DNA of 46,714 nt from the NCBI GenBank assembly GCA_019090315.1, contig JAHRWD010000017.1:1-46714 (forward strand), read 5' to 3'. Below the pieces are notes generated by a model. It saw only the letters and a list, made by a program, of their open reading frames with translations, searched no databases and had not been told where the DNA came from. This DNA comes from Pseudomonadales bacterium. GTDB taxonomy: Bacteria; Pseudomonadota; Gammaproteobacteria; Pseudomonadales; JAHRWD01. Within the stretch, counting starts at the first letter, position 1; each line of letters opens with the position of its first letter. Below are positions 36,960-46,704 of the stretch, piece after piece. Made by a program: the position numbers and the translations under genes.

Positions 36960-38549
36960 CTAGTGACTAGCGCTAAGATCGGATGACTCCGATGCCGTTA
37001 GCTTTTCAAAATGGTATTTTCCAGTATGCAGCGAGCTGGGGCCTATTCGCGCGAACTTGAACATAAGCCATAATTCAAGTATTGCCAGCAGAGTGTAGAA
37101 AACAATGAAACCTGTCATGCTGATAATCAGATCGTTTGATGTCAGGTTCGAGGTAGCCATAAAAGTGGGCAAAATTTCGCTGATTGCCCAGGGTTGGCGG
37201 CCAAATTCAGCTACAAACCAGCCCGCTTCAATGGCGATCCATGGAAGAGGTATACCCCACAATGCAAGACGCAACAGCCAGCGCTTTTTCTCTATCACGC
37301 GCTTTGCATTGAAGTAAAAAGCGAGCACAAATATTCCGAGCATAGCCACACCACAGGCCACCATTATTCGGAAAGACCAGAACAGTGGTGCAACCGATGG
37401 TATGGAGTCTCGTGCGGCCATCTCAATTTGCTCTTCGGTCGCATCAACTACTTTTTCGGTATAACGTTTTAACAGTAAACCGTACCCAAGATCTTGCTTG
37501 GTTGCTTCAAACGCAGCGATATTCTCTGGGGTTTTGTCTCCATGCCGTATCTTGTCCAGGTACCCGTAGGCAACCATCCCCTTACGAATACGTGCTTTGT
37601 GGTTCTCCTCCAGCTCCTTGATACCCGTTACTTCCTTATCCAGCGAGCGTGTAGCAATAATACCCAGCGCATAGGGCACTTTTACGGCATAGTGGGTCTT
37701 TCTGGCGGTATCATCAGGAAAACCAACGAGAGTAAAGGCTGCGGGTGCGGGCTCAGTTTCCCATTCCGCTTCAATCGCCGCCAGCTTTACTTTTTGCACC
37801 TCGCCTACTTCGTATCCAGATTCATCACCCAGTAAAATTACCGATAAAATGGATGCAAAACCAAACCCAGCGGCAACTGAAAATGATCGTTTTGCAAAGG
37901 CCAGATCCCGACCTTTTAAAATATAGTAACTGCTAATTCCCAGCACAAACATCGAAGCCGCAACGTAACCACTTGCCACGGTATGAATAAACTTGACCTG
38001 AGCAACGGGGTTGAACACCAGGGCAGTGAAGTCCGTCATCTCCATACGCATGGTTTCAACATTAAACTCCGCACCCACCGGGTTTTGCATCCAGGCATTG
38101 GCAACTAATATCCAGAGAGCAGAAAAGTTGGTGCCCAACGCCATTAAAAAGGTACAGGCAAGGTGTTGCGTCTTGCTCAGTCGATCCCAGCCTAAAAAGA
38201 ACATGCCGACAAAAGTGGATTCCAGGAAAAAAGCCATCAGGCCTTCTATCGCCAGGGGTGCACCAAACACATCGCCCACGTAGTGCGAAAAATAGGCCCA
38301 ATTGGTACCAAACTCAAATTCCATGGTGAGCCCGGTAGTAATACCTATCGCGAAATTGATGCCAAAAAGTTTACCCCAGAATTTGGTCATATCTTTGTAT
38401 ATCTGGCGGCCAGTCATGACGTAGACCGACTCCATAATGACCAAAATCCAGGTCATACCAATTGTCAACGGTACAAAAAGGAAATGGTAAAGTGCCGTAA
38501 TTGCAAACTGCCAACGCGACAGTTCCACCATGGCCTCATCAATTATCAT
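36960..38549 (-). CDS. cydA: Cytochrome bd ubiquinol oxidase subunit I
   Basis: A 529-residue quinol-oxidising subunit. It opens with [20 protein letters not shown], where H22 corresponds to the N-terminal heme ligand of E. coli CydA. It also has the conserved [20 protein letters not shown] stretch. The length and the region at about 250-390 indicate a long Q-loop form. It heads the cydA-B-X-D-C operon. The ATG at 38549 has AGG at fair spacing; the ATG at 38531 has its AGG too close. Confidence 0.97.
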   Translation of the reverse strand: MIIDEAMVELSRWQFAITALYHFLFVPLTIGMTWILVIMESVYVMTGRQIYKDMTKFWGKLFGINFAIGITTGLTMEFEFGTNWAYFSHYVGDVFGAPLAIEGLMAFFLESTFVGMFFLGWDRLSKTQHLACTFLMALGTNFSALWILVANAWMQNPVGAEFNVETMRMEMTDFTALVFNPVAQVKFIHTVASGYVAASMFVLGISSYYILKGRDLAFAKRSFSVAAGFGFASILSVILLGDESGYEVGEVQKVKLAAIEAEWETEPAPAAFTLVGFPDDTARKTHYAVKVPYALGIIATRSLDKEVTGIKELEENHKARIRKGMVAYGYLDKIRHGDKTPENIAAFEATKQDLGYGLLLKRYTEKVVDATEEQIEMAARDSIPSVAPLFWSFRIMVACGVAMLGIFVLAFYFNAKRVIEKKRWLLRLALWGIPLPWIAIEAGWFVAEFGRQPWAISEILPTFMATSNLTSNDLIISMTGFIVFYTLLAILELWLMFKFARIGPSSLHTGKYHFEKLTASESSDLSASH

Positions 38550-38928
38550 CGGGTAAACCTCGTATTTTCACACTGAATCCCGGCCACTATCCTATTGAAC
38601 TTGCAGCTGAATAAAATCACAGGGAAGGAGCTGAACTACTCCTTGTAGGTATTGAACAGGGAAACGGCAAACGTTATAGATCGTTTCACCACAGGTGACG
38701 GTTCTTCGTATATCACGATAAACAAATATGTTCGACTTAGTGTGCAATTAGTCTGAATTTTAAAACATAAGGAAAGACAGAAACATACGCCCATACATCA
38801 ACCAGATCAAGACAGCGCAAGATTTCCACGGAAACTACAGCTTGATACAAACAGGCTCGCCGTAACGAAAAAATAGGGCTAGAACGGTATATGACTACCC
38901 AGAACACCCCCCGTGTTTAATGCGGTTG
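38550..38928. other. 379-base spacer upstream of the cyd operon
   Basis: No gene is visible. It must hold the cyd promoter. The best FNR-like match on the minus strand, TTGATCTGGTTGAT (near 38798-38811), fits only 7 of 10 positions and lacks dyad symmetry. I see no convincing ArcA site or terminator for rmuC. Confidence 0.4.
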
Positions 38929-40473
38929 TCAGTCATTTTTCTCAGCGCTATCAGCAATTTTGTCAGCATGGTTTCTCTCCGACGTTGGAGAATTCAGCGG
39001 CAAACCCTCAGCTTCCTCCATTGCTACCCCGAGATATTTGTCTGACATCGATTTGCTGGTATTGGCACCCAACTCCTTCAATAACTCGGTGCGGCGAATC
39101 AGGTTACCCCTGCCCTTCGACAACTTGTTCACCACACCATCGTAACTGTCACGGGTCTTATCGAGCCGATCACCCAGCTCATCCAGATTGCCGACCAGTC
39201 CCACAAATTTGTCATAAAGACCACCGGCCTGACGGGCTATCTCCTGAGCATTTTGGGTCTGATTTTCGTAACGCCAAATATTCTGGATGGTACGTAGTGT
39301 TGCTAATAGCGTCGACGGTCCTACGATGATCAAATTTTTGTCGAAGGCATCCTGAAATAGCTGATTATCCTCCTGAACCGCTAGTGTAAATGCCGCTTCG
39401 ACCGGTAGAAACATCAGCACAAAATCCAGTGACCGAACCCCTTCAAGGTTGTGATAGTCTTTTCCGCTGAGATCCTTGATGTGATTTCGGATCGACAGAA
39501 TATGTTGCCGCAGGTACTTCTTGCGCTCCTCTTTATCTTCTTTTGTGTTTTCATCAATCGAACAATATCGTTCATAAGCACTCAGCGAGACTTTTGAATC
39601 GATGATCACGTCCCGCTCTTCGGGAAGGTGTACCACCACATCGGGCTGATTTCGCTTGCCATCCTCGGATTTCATGCTGAGCTGCACTTCGTATTCCCGC
39701 CCCTTCACCAAACCGGATTTTTCCAGCACCCGCTCAAGTATCACCTCACCCCATAGACCCTGGGTTTTGCTTTCACCCCGCAGGGCATTGGTGAGATTGA
39801 CCGCATCTTCACTTATCTGTGTGTTGAGGACCTGCAGCTTTTCAACCTCCTTGGCCAGGGAAAAACGCTCCTTCGATTCCTTGTCATAGGTATCATCTAC
39901 TTTCTTCTCGAACTCTTTGATTCGCTCCTTCAGGGGCTTAAGTATCTGATCAAGACTGCTAATACTCTGCTGGCCAAACTTTTGTGATTTCTCTTCGAAG
40001 ATCTCATTTGCGAGGGTCTTGAACTGAATGCTCAACTGCTCGCGCATATCCGCCAACGTTTTGATCTGATCCTGGGTGCGTTGCTGTGCCTCGATCAATT
40101 CAGTCTCGAGTTTCGATAGCTGTTTAGTGAGGTCCAGCTCCCTGCCACGAACCTGCTCTAATGTCTGCTCCCTTTCCAGTAACTGCTGTTCAGCCCGTGT
40201 AACCTGCTGCTGGTGCTGTTGTTGCTGGCTTTCCAGTTTCACAATCGCAAGTTGCTCTGTATGAAGTTGTTGTGTTTTTTCTGCAACCTGCTCTTCCAAC
40301 GCCTTACCTTGATCCAGCCATTGCTGTTTTTCATTTTCAAAGGTCTGCTGATCCTGCAGCCGTGACTCCTGATCATTTTTTCCTTTTATCCGGATCGGTA
40401 TCACTGCCAGTAAACAGCCGAAAACCAGTCCGATAAACAACATTAAGTAAGGGGATTGTACGAGCAGGGTCAT
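38929..40473 (-). CDS. rmuC: RmuC-family DNA recombination protein
   Basis: A 514-residue protein (from the ATG at 40473) with an N-terminal membrane helix (about 8-28). A long glutamine-rich coiled coil (about 40-215) follows, then the conserved RmuC nuclease-like domain with VVHLPEERDVIIDSKVSL and the LRTIQNIWRYENQTQNAQEIA region. RmuC limits inversions at short inverted repeats in E. coli. An alternative start 19 codons upstream lacks a ribosome-binding site, whereas AGGA precedes 40473. Confidence 0.94.
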   Translation of the reverse strand: MTLLVQSPYLMLFIGLVFGCLLAVIPIRIKGKNDQESRLQDQQTFENEKQQWLDQGKALEEQVAEKTQQLHTEQLAIVKLESQQQQHQQQVTRAEQQLLEREQTLEQVRGRELDLTKQLSKLETELIEAQQRTQDQIKTLADMREQLSIQFKTLANEIFEEKSQKFGQQSISSLDQILKPLKERIKEFEKKVDDTYDKESKERFSLAKEVEKLQVLNTQISEDAVNLTNALRGESKTQGLWGEVILERVLEKSGLVKGREYEVQLSMKSEDGKRNQPDVVVHLPEERDVIIDSKVSLSAYERYCSIDENTKEDKEERKKYLRQHILSIRNHIKDLSGKDYHNLEGVRSLDFVLMFLPVEAAFTLAVQEDNQLFQDAFDKNLIIVGPSTLLATLRTIQNIWRYENQTQNAQEIARQAGGLYDKFVGLVGNLDELGDRLDKTRDSYDGVVNKLSKGRGNLIRRTELLKELGANTSKSMSDKYLGVAMEEAEGLPLNSPTSERNHADKIADSAEKND

Positions 40474-40711
40474 CTTGAATAGTCCTAAAGGGGTTTTAAC
40501 TGAGGCGATGGCTATTTTCGCAATATTCACTCAATACATAAACACTTTGATTAGCATTGCTATTAAACCGGTTCGCTTTCTTCAATCAATTTAGCGAAAA
40601 TGGGGTTTCATCGCCACGAACGTGCGGTACGGGAAGGTCTATCAAGTGGCTGTAAAAACCTGTACGAAGCCCCATATAACTTATTACCAATAGCCAGCAC
40701 AGGATAACCTC

Positions 40712-41341
40712 ATGAAATTCGCCGTATTGCCCGTCACAGCCTTTGAGCAAAACTGCACGCTGTTTTGGTGTGAAGAAACCATGAAAGGGGCCATTATTGA
40801 TCCCGGTGGCGATCCGGATCGCATCTTTCAAATGGTAGAGCAATTTGGTGTCACACTGGAAAAAGTGTTGGTAACCCATGGTCATATGGATCATGCCGGG
40901 GCAGTAGCCGCTATCGCAAAAAAACTCTCTATTCCAATTGAAGGCCCTCATAAAGCAGAGGAAGCGCTAATTTCACAAATCCCCTCCCAGAGCAAAATGT
41001 TCGGGATAGATGGTGAGGCATTTGTACCGGATCGCTGGTTAGAGGATGGCGACAAGGTCACTTTTGGCAATGTAACGCTGGAGGTCTATCACTGCCCAGG
41101 GCATACACCGGGCCATGTGATTTTCTACAATCGTGAAGCCAAACTTGCCCAGGTAGGTGATGTACTGTTTGCCGGATCAGTCGGCAGATCTGATTTCCCC
41201 GGCGGAGATCATCATCAACTGATGGATTCCATTGAGTTTAAACTCTGGCCCCTGGGGGATGATGTAACCTTTATCCCCGGCCACGGCCCGGAATCAACCT
41301 TCGGCCAGGAGAAACGCACCAACCCCTACACTCCTCGCTAA
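40712..41341 (+). CDS. MBL-fold metallohydrolase, YcbL / glyoxalase II-like
   Basis: A 209-residue metallo-beta-lactamase-fold hydrolase. Metal-binding motifs are THGHMDHAGA (HxHxDH), HCPGHTPGH, QVGDVLFAGSVGRSDFPGG and the C-terminal IPGHGPEST. The size and motifs fit the single-domain YcbL group of glyoxalase II-like thioesterases. The substrate is unknown. AGGA precedes the ATG. Confidence 0.9.
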   Translation: MKFAVLPVTAFEQNCTLFWCEETMKGAIIDPGGDPDRIFQMVEQFGVTLEKVLVTHGHMDHAGAVAAIAKKLSIPIEGPHKAEEALISQIPSQSKMFGIDGEAFVPDRWLEDGDKVTFGNVTLEVYHCPGHTPGHVIFYNREAKLAQVGDVLFAGSVGRSDFPGGDHHQLMDSIEFKLWPLGDDVTFIPGHGPESTFGQEKRTNPYTPR

Positions 41342-41371
41342 TCAGCATTCTGCTGATTCATAGGGTATAAT
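41340..41371 (+). promoter_or_regulatory. Hairpin and candidate -10 element before the alpha/beta hydrolase
   Basis: AATCAGCA-TTC-TGCTGATT (41340-41358) overlaps the end of the preceding gene. A perfect TATAAT lies at 41366-41371, but no convincing -35 is present. The hairpin may be a weak terminator and the TATAAT the promoter of the hydrolase gene. Confidence 0.4.
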
Positions 41372-41444
41372 CGCGCGTTTTGCCATTCACCCACGAGGGT
41401 GGGTGGTGCCTTGCAAATTCATATTATCGACTTGAGACACTGTA

Positions 41445-42347
41445 ATGAGCATTAGTGTGCACCCCAACGCGCCGGACTGGTTTAGAGAAGCAGTCGCAAC
41501 ACCGCAAACCGACTATTTTATCGACGTAAATGGCTCCAAAATTCACTATGTACGCTGGCTTGATGATAATTCAGCCAACAAAAATCCAACCGACAAGCCC
41601 GGACTTCTTTTTGTTCATGGCGGCGGTGCCCACAGCCACTGGTGGGATTTTATTGCGCCCTCTTTTATGGATAAATATTCAGTTGCTGCGATTGATATCT
41701 TCGGTATGGGCGACAGTGACCACCTCGATGAATACCTGCTCAGTGATCACGCTGATGCCATGATTGCAGTCTCCGATGCCTGCGGATTTGGCGATGACAA
41801 AATCATTGTTTCCCACAGTTTTGGCGGGTTCTGTACGTTAAAAACAGCATCTTTGTACGCAGACCAGCTCAAGGGCGTTGTGATTGTTGATACGGTGCTT
41901 TCACCCCAGTTTCTCAATCAGGAAAAAGATCAAAAGGAGGGTGGGTTCAAACCTCGAAAAGTCTATCCAAGCATGGATGATGCGATGCTGCGGTTTAAGC
42001 TTCTTCCTGCACAACCCTGCGAAAATGACTATATCCTGGACTATATCGGCCGTCATTCACTGATGGAGGTTGAAGATGGTGTAATGTGGAAATTCGACCA
42101 TATGTTCGGGCCTAAAACGGATACCCGTGAACTGAAAAAAGATATTCCCGGGATCAAATGCAATACCACCGTTATGCACGGTGAACAAAGTCTGTTTTTC
42201 AAACCGGATTCGATTGAATTCATGCGCGGTTTATACGGCGCACATGTACCGTTTGTATCGGTACCCAACTCGCAGCACCACGTGTTTCTGGATCAGCCTG
42301 TTGAGTTCACAAAAGCTCTGAAGGGTGTTCTTAATCAATGGGACTAG
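41445..42347 (+). CDS. Alpha/beta-fold hydrolase
   Basis: A 300-residue alpha/beta hydrolase with the oxyanion block LLFVHGGGAHSHWW (54-67), nucleophile elbow SHSFGG with S125 and a C-terminal histidine region NSQHHVFLDQP (H278 or H279). The acid is probably near MHGEQS (E247). It resembles esterase and C-C bond hydrolase families used in catabolism; the substrate is unknown. There is no signal peptide. Confidence 0.84.
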   Translation: MSISVHPNAPDWFREAVATPQTDYFIDVNGSKIHYVRWLDDNSANKNPTDKPGLLFVHGGGAHSHWWDFIAPSFMDKYSVAAIDIFGMGDSDHLDEYLLSDHADAMIAVSDACGFGDDKIIVSHSFGGFCTLKTASLYADQLKGVVIVDTVLSPQFLNQEKDQKEGGFKPRKVYPSMDDAMLRFKLLPAQPCENDYILDYIGRHSLMEVEDGVMWKFDHMFGPKTDTRELKKDIPGIKCNTTVMHGEQSLFFKPDSIEFMRGLYGAHVPFVSVPNSQHHVFLDQPVEFTKALKGVLNQWD

Positions 42348-42367
42348 TAGACGCCTGAACGCACCAA

Positions 42368-42404
42368 TCGGCCTGCATGCTGCCTGAAAAGCAGCGCAGG
42401 CCGA
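42368..42404. other. Two-part hairpin between convergent genes
   Basis: TCGGCCTGC (42368-42376) pairs with GCAGGCCGA (42396-42404) and encloses GCTGC/GCAGC with a short bulge. It is strong but has no U-tract on either strand. It may be a terminator of the rho-dependent-boundary type or an mRNA 3' end. Confidence 0.55.
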
Positions 42405-42461
42405 CCAAAAAAACTCACAACAAGCACTCTATCAAAGACGGCTTAGCGATCAGGATCAAGC

Positions 42462-43028
42462 CTAATCGGCAATCCCACCCACAAACATATACATATAAAC
42501 TAACGCTACGGTTACAGTTGTGTAGGCGGTATAGCGATGAATCCACCTTCTGTTAGTCCAGGCTAGATACACCGTAATACCCACAAAACAGAGTAGAAAT
42601 AGATGCCGTACATCCAGCATTGGCGCATCAAGAAAAACGAAATCACGCACCAGGTTCAGCACCGGATAGATACTGAAAACCCCGAAAAACCATCTGCTGT
42701 TATCGTAGTAATACTGCTTTAGATCAACCTCATCACCCATCGAAATATTCGGGAATGCCATAATACTCAGTACGTACAGCACAATTGGGTGAAGCAATAA
42801 TAGAAAAAATGAAGCCAGATCCCATTCAATTCGGCTACGTAACCCCCACCATACCCACCAGAGTTCAACCTGTAGCAAAAATATAAATGCCACCCAGATC
42901 AGGTGAATTCCATATATTCGAATGATTTTTCGGCCCTGTATCAACTCTCCGACACCGGTAAGAATGGTTGAAAGACCCAATCCGGTTATGATCGATACAA
43001 TCACCATTACATATTCAAAAGCATCCAT
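42462..43028 (-). CDS. Predicted six-TM membrane protein, function unknown
   Basis: I do not recognise a named family. The 188-residue product is almost entirely hydrophobic, with about six TM helices (about 5-27, 39-60, 70-92, 108-130, 136-154 and 164-185) and short charged loops. There are no obvious metal or heme ligands beyond scattered histidines. It sits 39 bases downstream of the CDF transporter gene and may be co-transcribed with it. Confidence 0.75.
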   Translation of the reverse strand: MDAFEYVMVIVSIITGLGLSTILTGVGELIQGRKIIRIYGIHLIWVAFIFLLQVELWWVWWGLRSRIEWDLASFFLLLLHPIVLYVLSIMAFPNISMGDEVDLKQYYYDNSRWFFGVFSIYPVLNLVRDFVFLDAPMLDVRHLFLLCFVGITVYLAWTNRRWIHRYTAYTTVTVALVYMYMFVGGIAD

Positions 43029-43067
43029 CTTTTTATACAGCTCCCTCTGTGTTCAGCTTGGGTTACA

Positions 43068-43997
43068 TTAATCTTCGATATCTGGCTCAACAAAGCACCA
43101 ACCAATCTGGGGCACTTGCTCTTTTAACTGTTTTTCCAGTGCATTGATCTGGAGTATAGCCTCATTAAGCGTGAGTTCGGGTTTCATCCTGATCTTAACT
43201 GCCAGCATAATGTTTGGACCAAATTGCAGGGTAATGCTATTGAACAGGTGATCGACTGCACCATGCTCGGTGATGATCCGATCGATTTTAGAGCGGATCT
43301 CAGGAGCGGCAGATTGCCCTACCATAAGTGCCCGTATCCGAAATGCCAAAAACAGAGAGATCACGATCAAAACAGCGCCAACCGAAATCGACCCCATCGC
43401 ATCGTAACGATTATCCCCGGTGACTATCGCCGCACCAAGAAAACCAGCGGCAAGTACCAGTCCGGTAATGGCAGCAACATCCTCTGAAAGGACCACCAGA
43501 AGTTCCGATTGTCGTGTGGCCCTGATCCAGCTAAACAATGATTTATCACCCCTGAGCAGTTTGATCTGCTTCAAACACCCCAGCAAGCTCAGCCCTTCAA
43601 GCCCAATGGCAACAATTAAAACCACAAGACCAATCCAGGCCTGATTTAACGGCTCATGGGATTCAAGTTTATGTACTCCTTCATAAATTGAAAATAGCCC
43701 TCCCATGCTGAATAGCATCAGCGCGACAATAAAACTCCAGAAATAGGTGAGCTTGCCGTATCCCATTGGATGATCACTATCCGCGGGCCTGCCGGCTTGT
43801 TTCATGCCTAAAACAAGTAATAGTTGATTACCGCAGTCAGCGTAGGAGTGAATCGCCTCCGCCAACATGCTACCTGAACCGGTATGCATCGCTGCCCAGG
43901 TTTTTGACAGAGCAATACCAAGGTTGGCAAAAAACGCATACAAAATTGCTTTATATACGGAGCCACTTTTTTCAGAATCGCTACTACTCAAATCCAT
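43068..43997 (-). CDS. Cation diffusion facilitator family transporter, ZnT9-like
   Basis: A 309-residue divalent-cation transporter with about six TM segments and a C-terminal cytoplasmic domain. The TM2 metal site is H50xxxD54 (AEAIHSYADCGNQ). At TM5 the usual HxxxD is replaced by a LSEDVAAITG segment, like the SLC30A9 (ZnT9) group, so the transported ion may differ from classical zinc exporters. GAGAG lies upstream of the ATG. Confidence 0.88.
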   Translation of the reverse strand: MDLSSSDSEKSGSVYKAILYAFFANLGIALSKTWAAMHTGSGSMLAEAIHSYADCGNQLLLVLGMKQAGRPADSDHPMGYGKLTYFWSFIVALMLFSMGGLFSIYEGVHKLESHEPLNQAWIGLVVLIVAIGLEGLSLLGCLKQIKLLRGDKSLFSWIRATRQSELLVVLSEDVAAITGLVLAAGFLGAAIVTGDNRYDAMGSISVGAVLIVISLFLAFRIRALMVGQSAAPEIRSKIDRIITEHGAVDHLFNSITLQFGPNIMLAVKIRMKPELTLNEAILQINALEKQLKEQVPQIGWCFVEPDIED

Positions 43998-44075
43998 CTA
44001 CTGTTCTCTCAGAGTTATGCATTCCAGGGTTAGATCAGGGGGGTCAACCAAATTAGACAGGCATCAAAATCTGTT

Positions 44076-44966
44076 TCAATATCGATCGATACTGTACCCA
44101 CGTTTTTTCAAAAGCGCAGGCACACCATCTGAACCAATCAAGTGTCCGGCACCCACAACCACAAAATAGGTACCAGGTTTTGTACCAGCTAGTTTCGCCA
44201 CAAACTCCGCCATGGTTCTGTTTCGATCGGTAAACATTGCCTTAAATATTCGATCGCTCTCTTTACCTTCTGGAAACTCCTCGATTGTCAGCTGGTTAAA
44301 TGCGGGCTCATCTCCAGATTGCCAGTTCAGCACCATCTCTCGCAACGCCACACCGCCGTCGTCAAGTTCAGCGAGTGTCTGGGTAAGCATCCATTGCTGC
44401 TCTTTATCAGAAAAACCGCTGAGAAGAGCCAGCTGCTGTTCAAGTGATTCTATTTCGATCACCTGTTGCTTCGAGACACGATCCAAAAAATAACGATCCA
44501 CTCCCAGCTGCTCAGAAAAACCCTGTAGTTCAACTGATATCGCGCTCAGGGTCAGCACTGCCAACCAGGGTTTCTGTGGCAACATGAGCTGAACGGGTAA
44601 TCCCAGCTGCGTTATCGCACGTTCCAGCCGTTGAAACTGTGCGCTGGGTAGATGATCCTGCAAAGTAGTACCATCCTGGTACATTCCTGCGTTACTGACC
44701 AAAGCTATCGTTTCATTTTGATCTACACTCGCAATATCTACTTCAACCAGCAGTGCATCTGAACTTTCAAATGCGCTCATAATTCTTTCTGGTAGCGGGT
44801 ACATCGACGGCAAACCAAAATGGATTGAACCCATCAAATAAACCGTACTCTGGCCAATAGAACTCTTCCAGACTAAATGGGACTTGCCCTGTGCCGATAC
44901 CGGGCTGGCAACTATCAGTGAAGCCAGCAGCAACGTGGGTATTGATTTAAAAAATTTGCGCATCAT
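44076..44966 (-). CDS. TraB/GumN family protein
   Basis: A 296-residue secreted TraB/GumN-like protein, a family related to erythromycin-esterase-like and Tiki folds with poorly known bacterial function. A signal peptide (about 1-26, ending VSAQG) precedes the first conserved block VYLMGSIHFG. LLVEVD follows, and the C-terminal VVVGAGHLIGSDGV closes the domain. The glutamate and histidines in these blocks are the likely metal ligands. A TTG five codons upstream is possible, but GGTGAT is better placed for the ATG at 44966. Confidence 0.86.
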   Translation of the reverse strand: MMRKFFKSIPTLLLASLIVASPVSAQGKSHLVWKSSIGQSTVYLMGSIHFGLPSMYPLPERIMSAFESSDALLVEVDIASVDQNETIALVSNAGMYQDGTTLQDHLPSAQFQRLERAITQLGLPVQLMLPQKPWLAVLTLSAISVELQGFSEQLGVDRYFLDRVSKQQVIEIESLEQQLALLSGFSDKEQQWMLTQTLAELDDGGVALREMVLNWQSGDEPAFNQLTIEEFPEGKESDRIFKAMFTDRNRTMAEFVAKLAGTKPGTYFVVVGAGHLIGSDGVPALLKKRGYSIDRY

Positions 44967-45065
44967 ATTGAGAATCACCAATTAGTACATTTGAACAAAA
45001 AACTTTTCAATTCCAGACGTAAGAATAGCAAAGGCACCGCTGCACATACCTTTTGTTACGATGAT

Positions 45066-46238
45066 CTATTCAACCATCAGTTTCTTTCTATTGACAAGGA
45101 ACACAACGGTCAGCACTGCCAGCACCGCCACGCTGATCAGCTGAATATTAAACCAGCCAAACTGATAAAGGATCACACCAGAAAGTAACGCTGCACTGGC
45201 CTGAAAACCAAACACCGTAAAATCATGGGTTGCCTGAGCCTGATAGCGCTGATCGCTTCGGTAAGAGCCTGTTAACATCGTGGTGCCCGCGGTAAATAGA
45301 AAATTCCAGCCTACCCCTAAAAGCACTAATACCCACCAATACCCGTTTAGGCCGATCTGCGTCATCGCCATTAAGACAGCGCAAAACAACAACGTTATAC
45401 CCGATGCTAATATATTTCTAATTCCAAACTTACCTATCAAATATCCACTGAATAACGACGGGATATACATCGCCATGATATGACTTTGAATAACCCAGGC
45501 AGTCTCACCAACACTAAAATGATGTCCCAGATGCATATGTACAGGTGTTGCTGTCATCACCAAACTCATCACACCAAAAGCAACAGCACTGGATGCAATG
45601 GCCAGCACAAAAGTAACCGGAGATAAAAGCTGTGACCAAAAACCATCTGACTGAGTTTCAGCCTGAGTATGCTCCATAGTCACGGTATCTGTATAAAATA
45701 ACAGTACGATTCCAGCAATCGCCATCACCACTGCCAGACTCACAAATGAACCACTATACAAGCCATAATCCAGCCAGCCCTGTGATCCGGTCGCTAGCTC
45801 CGGGCCAATATAAGCAGCCAATATACCGCCACACATCACCAATGAAATTGCTCGACTTGAACGCTCCGCCGCAACATTTTCAACCGCCGCAAAACGATAT
45901 TGCTGTATCACCGCCATATTGAATCCGATCAAACCGGTCGCCAGGCAAAACAGAGGAAAGTGAGCGATATAAATGGCGTAAGCTGCCGCAAAACAACCAA
46001 CAATTGCCACCAGCGACCCAACGATAAATCCGGCCCTGCGTCCAAATCGTTTCATAATCATGGTGGCAGGGGTAATCGAAAGCACCGTCCCCACAATCAT
46101 AAACGCAACTGGCAAGGTCGCCAGCTCGCTACTGGAGGCTAATTGAGCGCCTAATATACCGCCCAGCAAAATCACAACCGGACCACTACACATGCCCAAC
46201 GACTGAGCGATAAATAGAACGATAAGATTTTTATTCAT
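45066..46238 (-). CDS. MFS transporter
   Basis: A 390-residue major facilitator protein with about 12 TM helices and the loop 2-3 signature MIMKRFGRRAGFIVGS (59-74), a GxxxDRxGRR-type motif. It resembles uptake/efflux carriers of the unspecified YfcJ-like or Bcr-like kind; the substrate is unknown. No regulator is adjacent. Confidence 0.88.
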   Translation of the reverse strand: MNKNLIVLFIAQSLGMCSGPVVILLGGILGAQLASSSELATLPVAFMIVGTVLSITPATMIMKRFGRRAGFIVGSLVAIVGCFAAAYAIYIAHFPLFCLATGLIGFNMAVIQQYRFAAVENVAAERSSRAISLVMCGGILAAYIGPELATGSQGWLDYGLYSGSFVSLAVVMAIAGIVLLFYTDTVTMEHTQAETQSDGFWSQLLSPVTFVLAIASSAVAFGVMSLVMTATPVHMHLGHHFSVGETAWVIQSHIMAMYIPSLFSGYLIGKFGIRNILASGITLLFCAVLMAMTQIGLNGYWWVLVLLGVGWNFLFTAGTTMLTGSYRSDQRYQAQATHDFTVFGFQASAALLSGVILYQFGWFNIQLISVAVLAVLTVVFLVNRKKLMVE

Positions 46239-46627
46239 GTAATTTACTCAGCAACAACAGGCTCGATCTACGGGTTTCTGCTCTCGGTATTAACCGACAC
46301 GCTAACAAACCAGAGATCACCGATAAAATGTTTCCCTTTAGGGAAAATGGGTTAGATGAAAGCGTTATACATTCGAACGGCAAAATATATCACACCCCGA
46401 AATAATGAATTCGGGAAAAACGGCAGATACAGAATAAACAAACCACTACAAAGGATGCAGTAGACAATAACCGAAGGTTACGTATGGAAAGATATCATTT
46501 GGAAAAACAGTGAGATTCAAATCGAATCGGAGGGGGAAAATGCGATAGTAGCGAAGGACTAGATCTGCCCCTGCTTCAGATTTTATGTAAAACCTGAGTT
46601 TTACTAACTGAAACCAGAGGGAGTAGT
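46239..46627. other. 389-base spacer between MFS gene and tRNA-Asp
   Basis: No gene is visible. Small perfect hairpins occur: TTTCCC-TTTA-GGGAAA at 46331-46346, CCCGAA...TTCGGG near 46395-46414 and GTAAAAC-CTGA-GTTTTAC at 46587-46604. The last lies just downstream of the tRNA in its direction of transcription and may be its weak terminator. Confidence 0.4.
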
Positions 46628-46704
46628 TGGCGGAGCGGACGGGACTCGAACCCGCGACCCCCGGCGTGACAGGCCGGTATTCTAACCAACTGAACTACCG
46701 CTCC
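46628..46704 (-). tRNA. tRNA-Asp (anticodon GTC)
   Basis: A complete cloverleaf on the minus strand: acceptor GGAGCGG/CCGCTCC, D arm with AGTTCAGTTGGTTAGA, anticodon loop CCTGTCACG (GTC), T arm GGGTTCGAGTCCC, discriminator G and an encoded CCA end (46630-46628). The length is 77 with CCA. Confidence 0.97.

Noticed and set aside
38798..38811. FNR-like TTGATCTGGTTGAT upstream of cydA
   Set aside because: The halves are direct rather than inverted repeats, with 7 of 10 matches. It is not convincing evidence for FNR control of the cyd operon.
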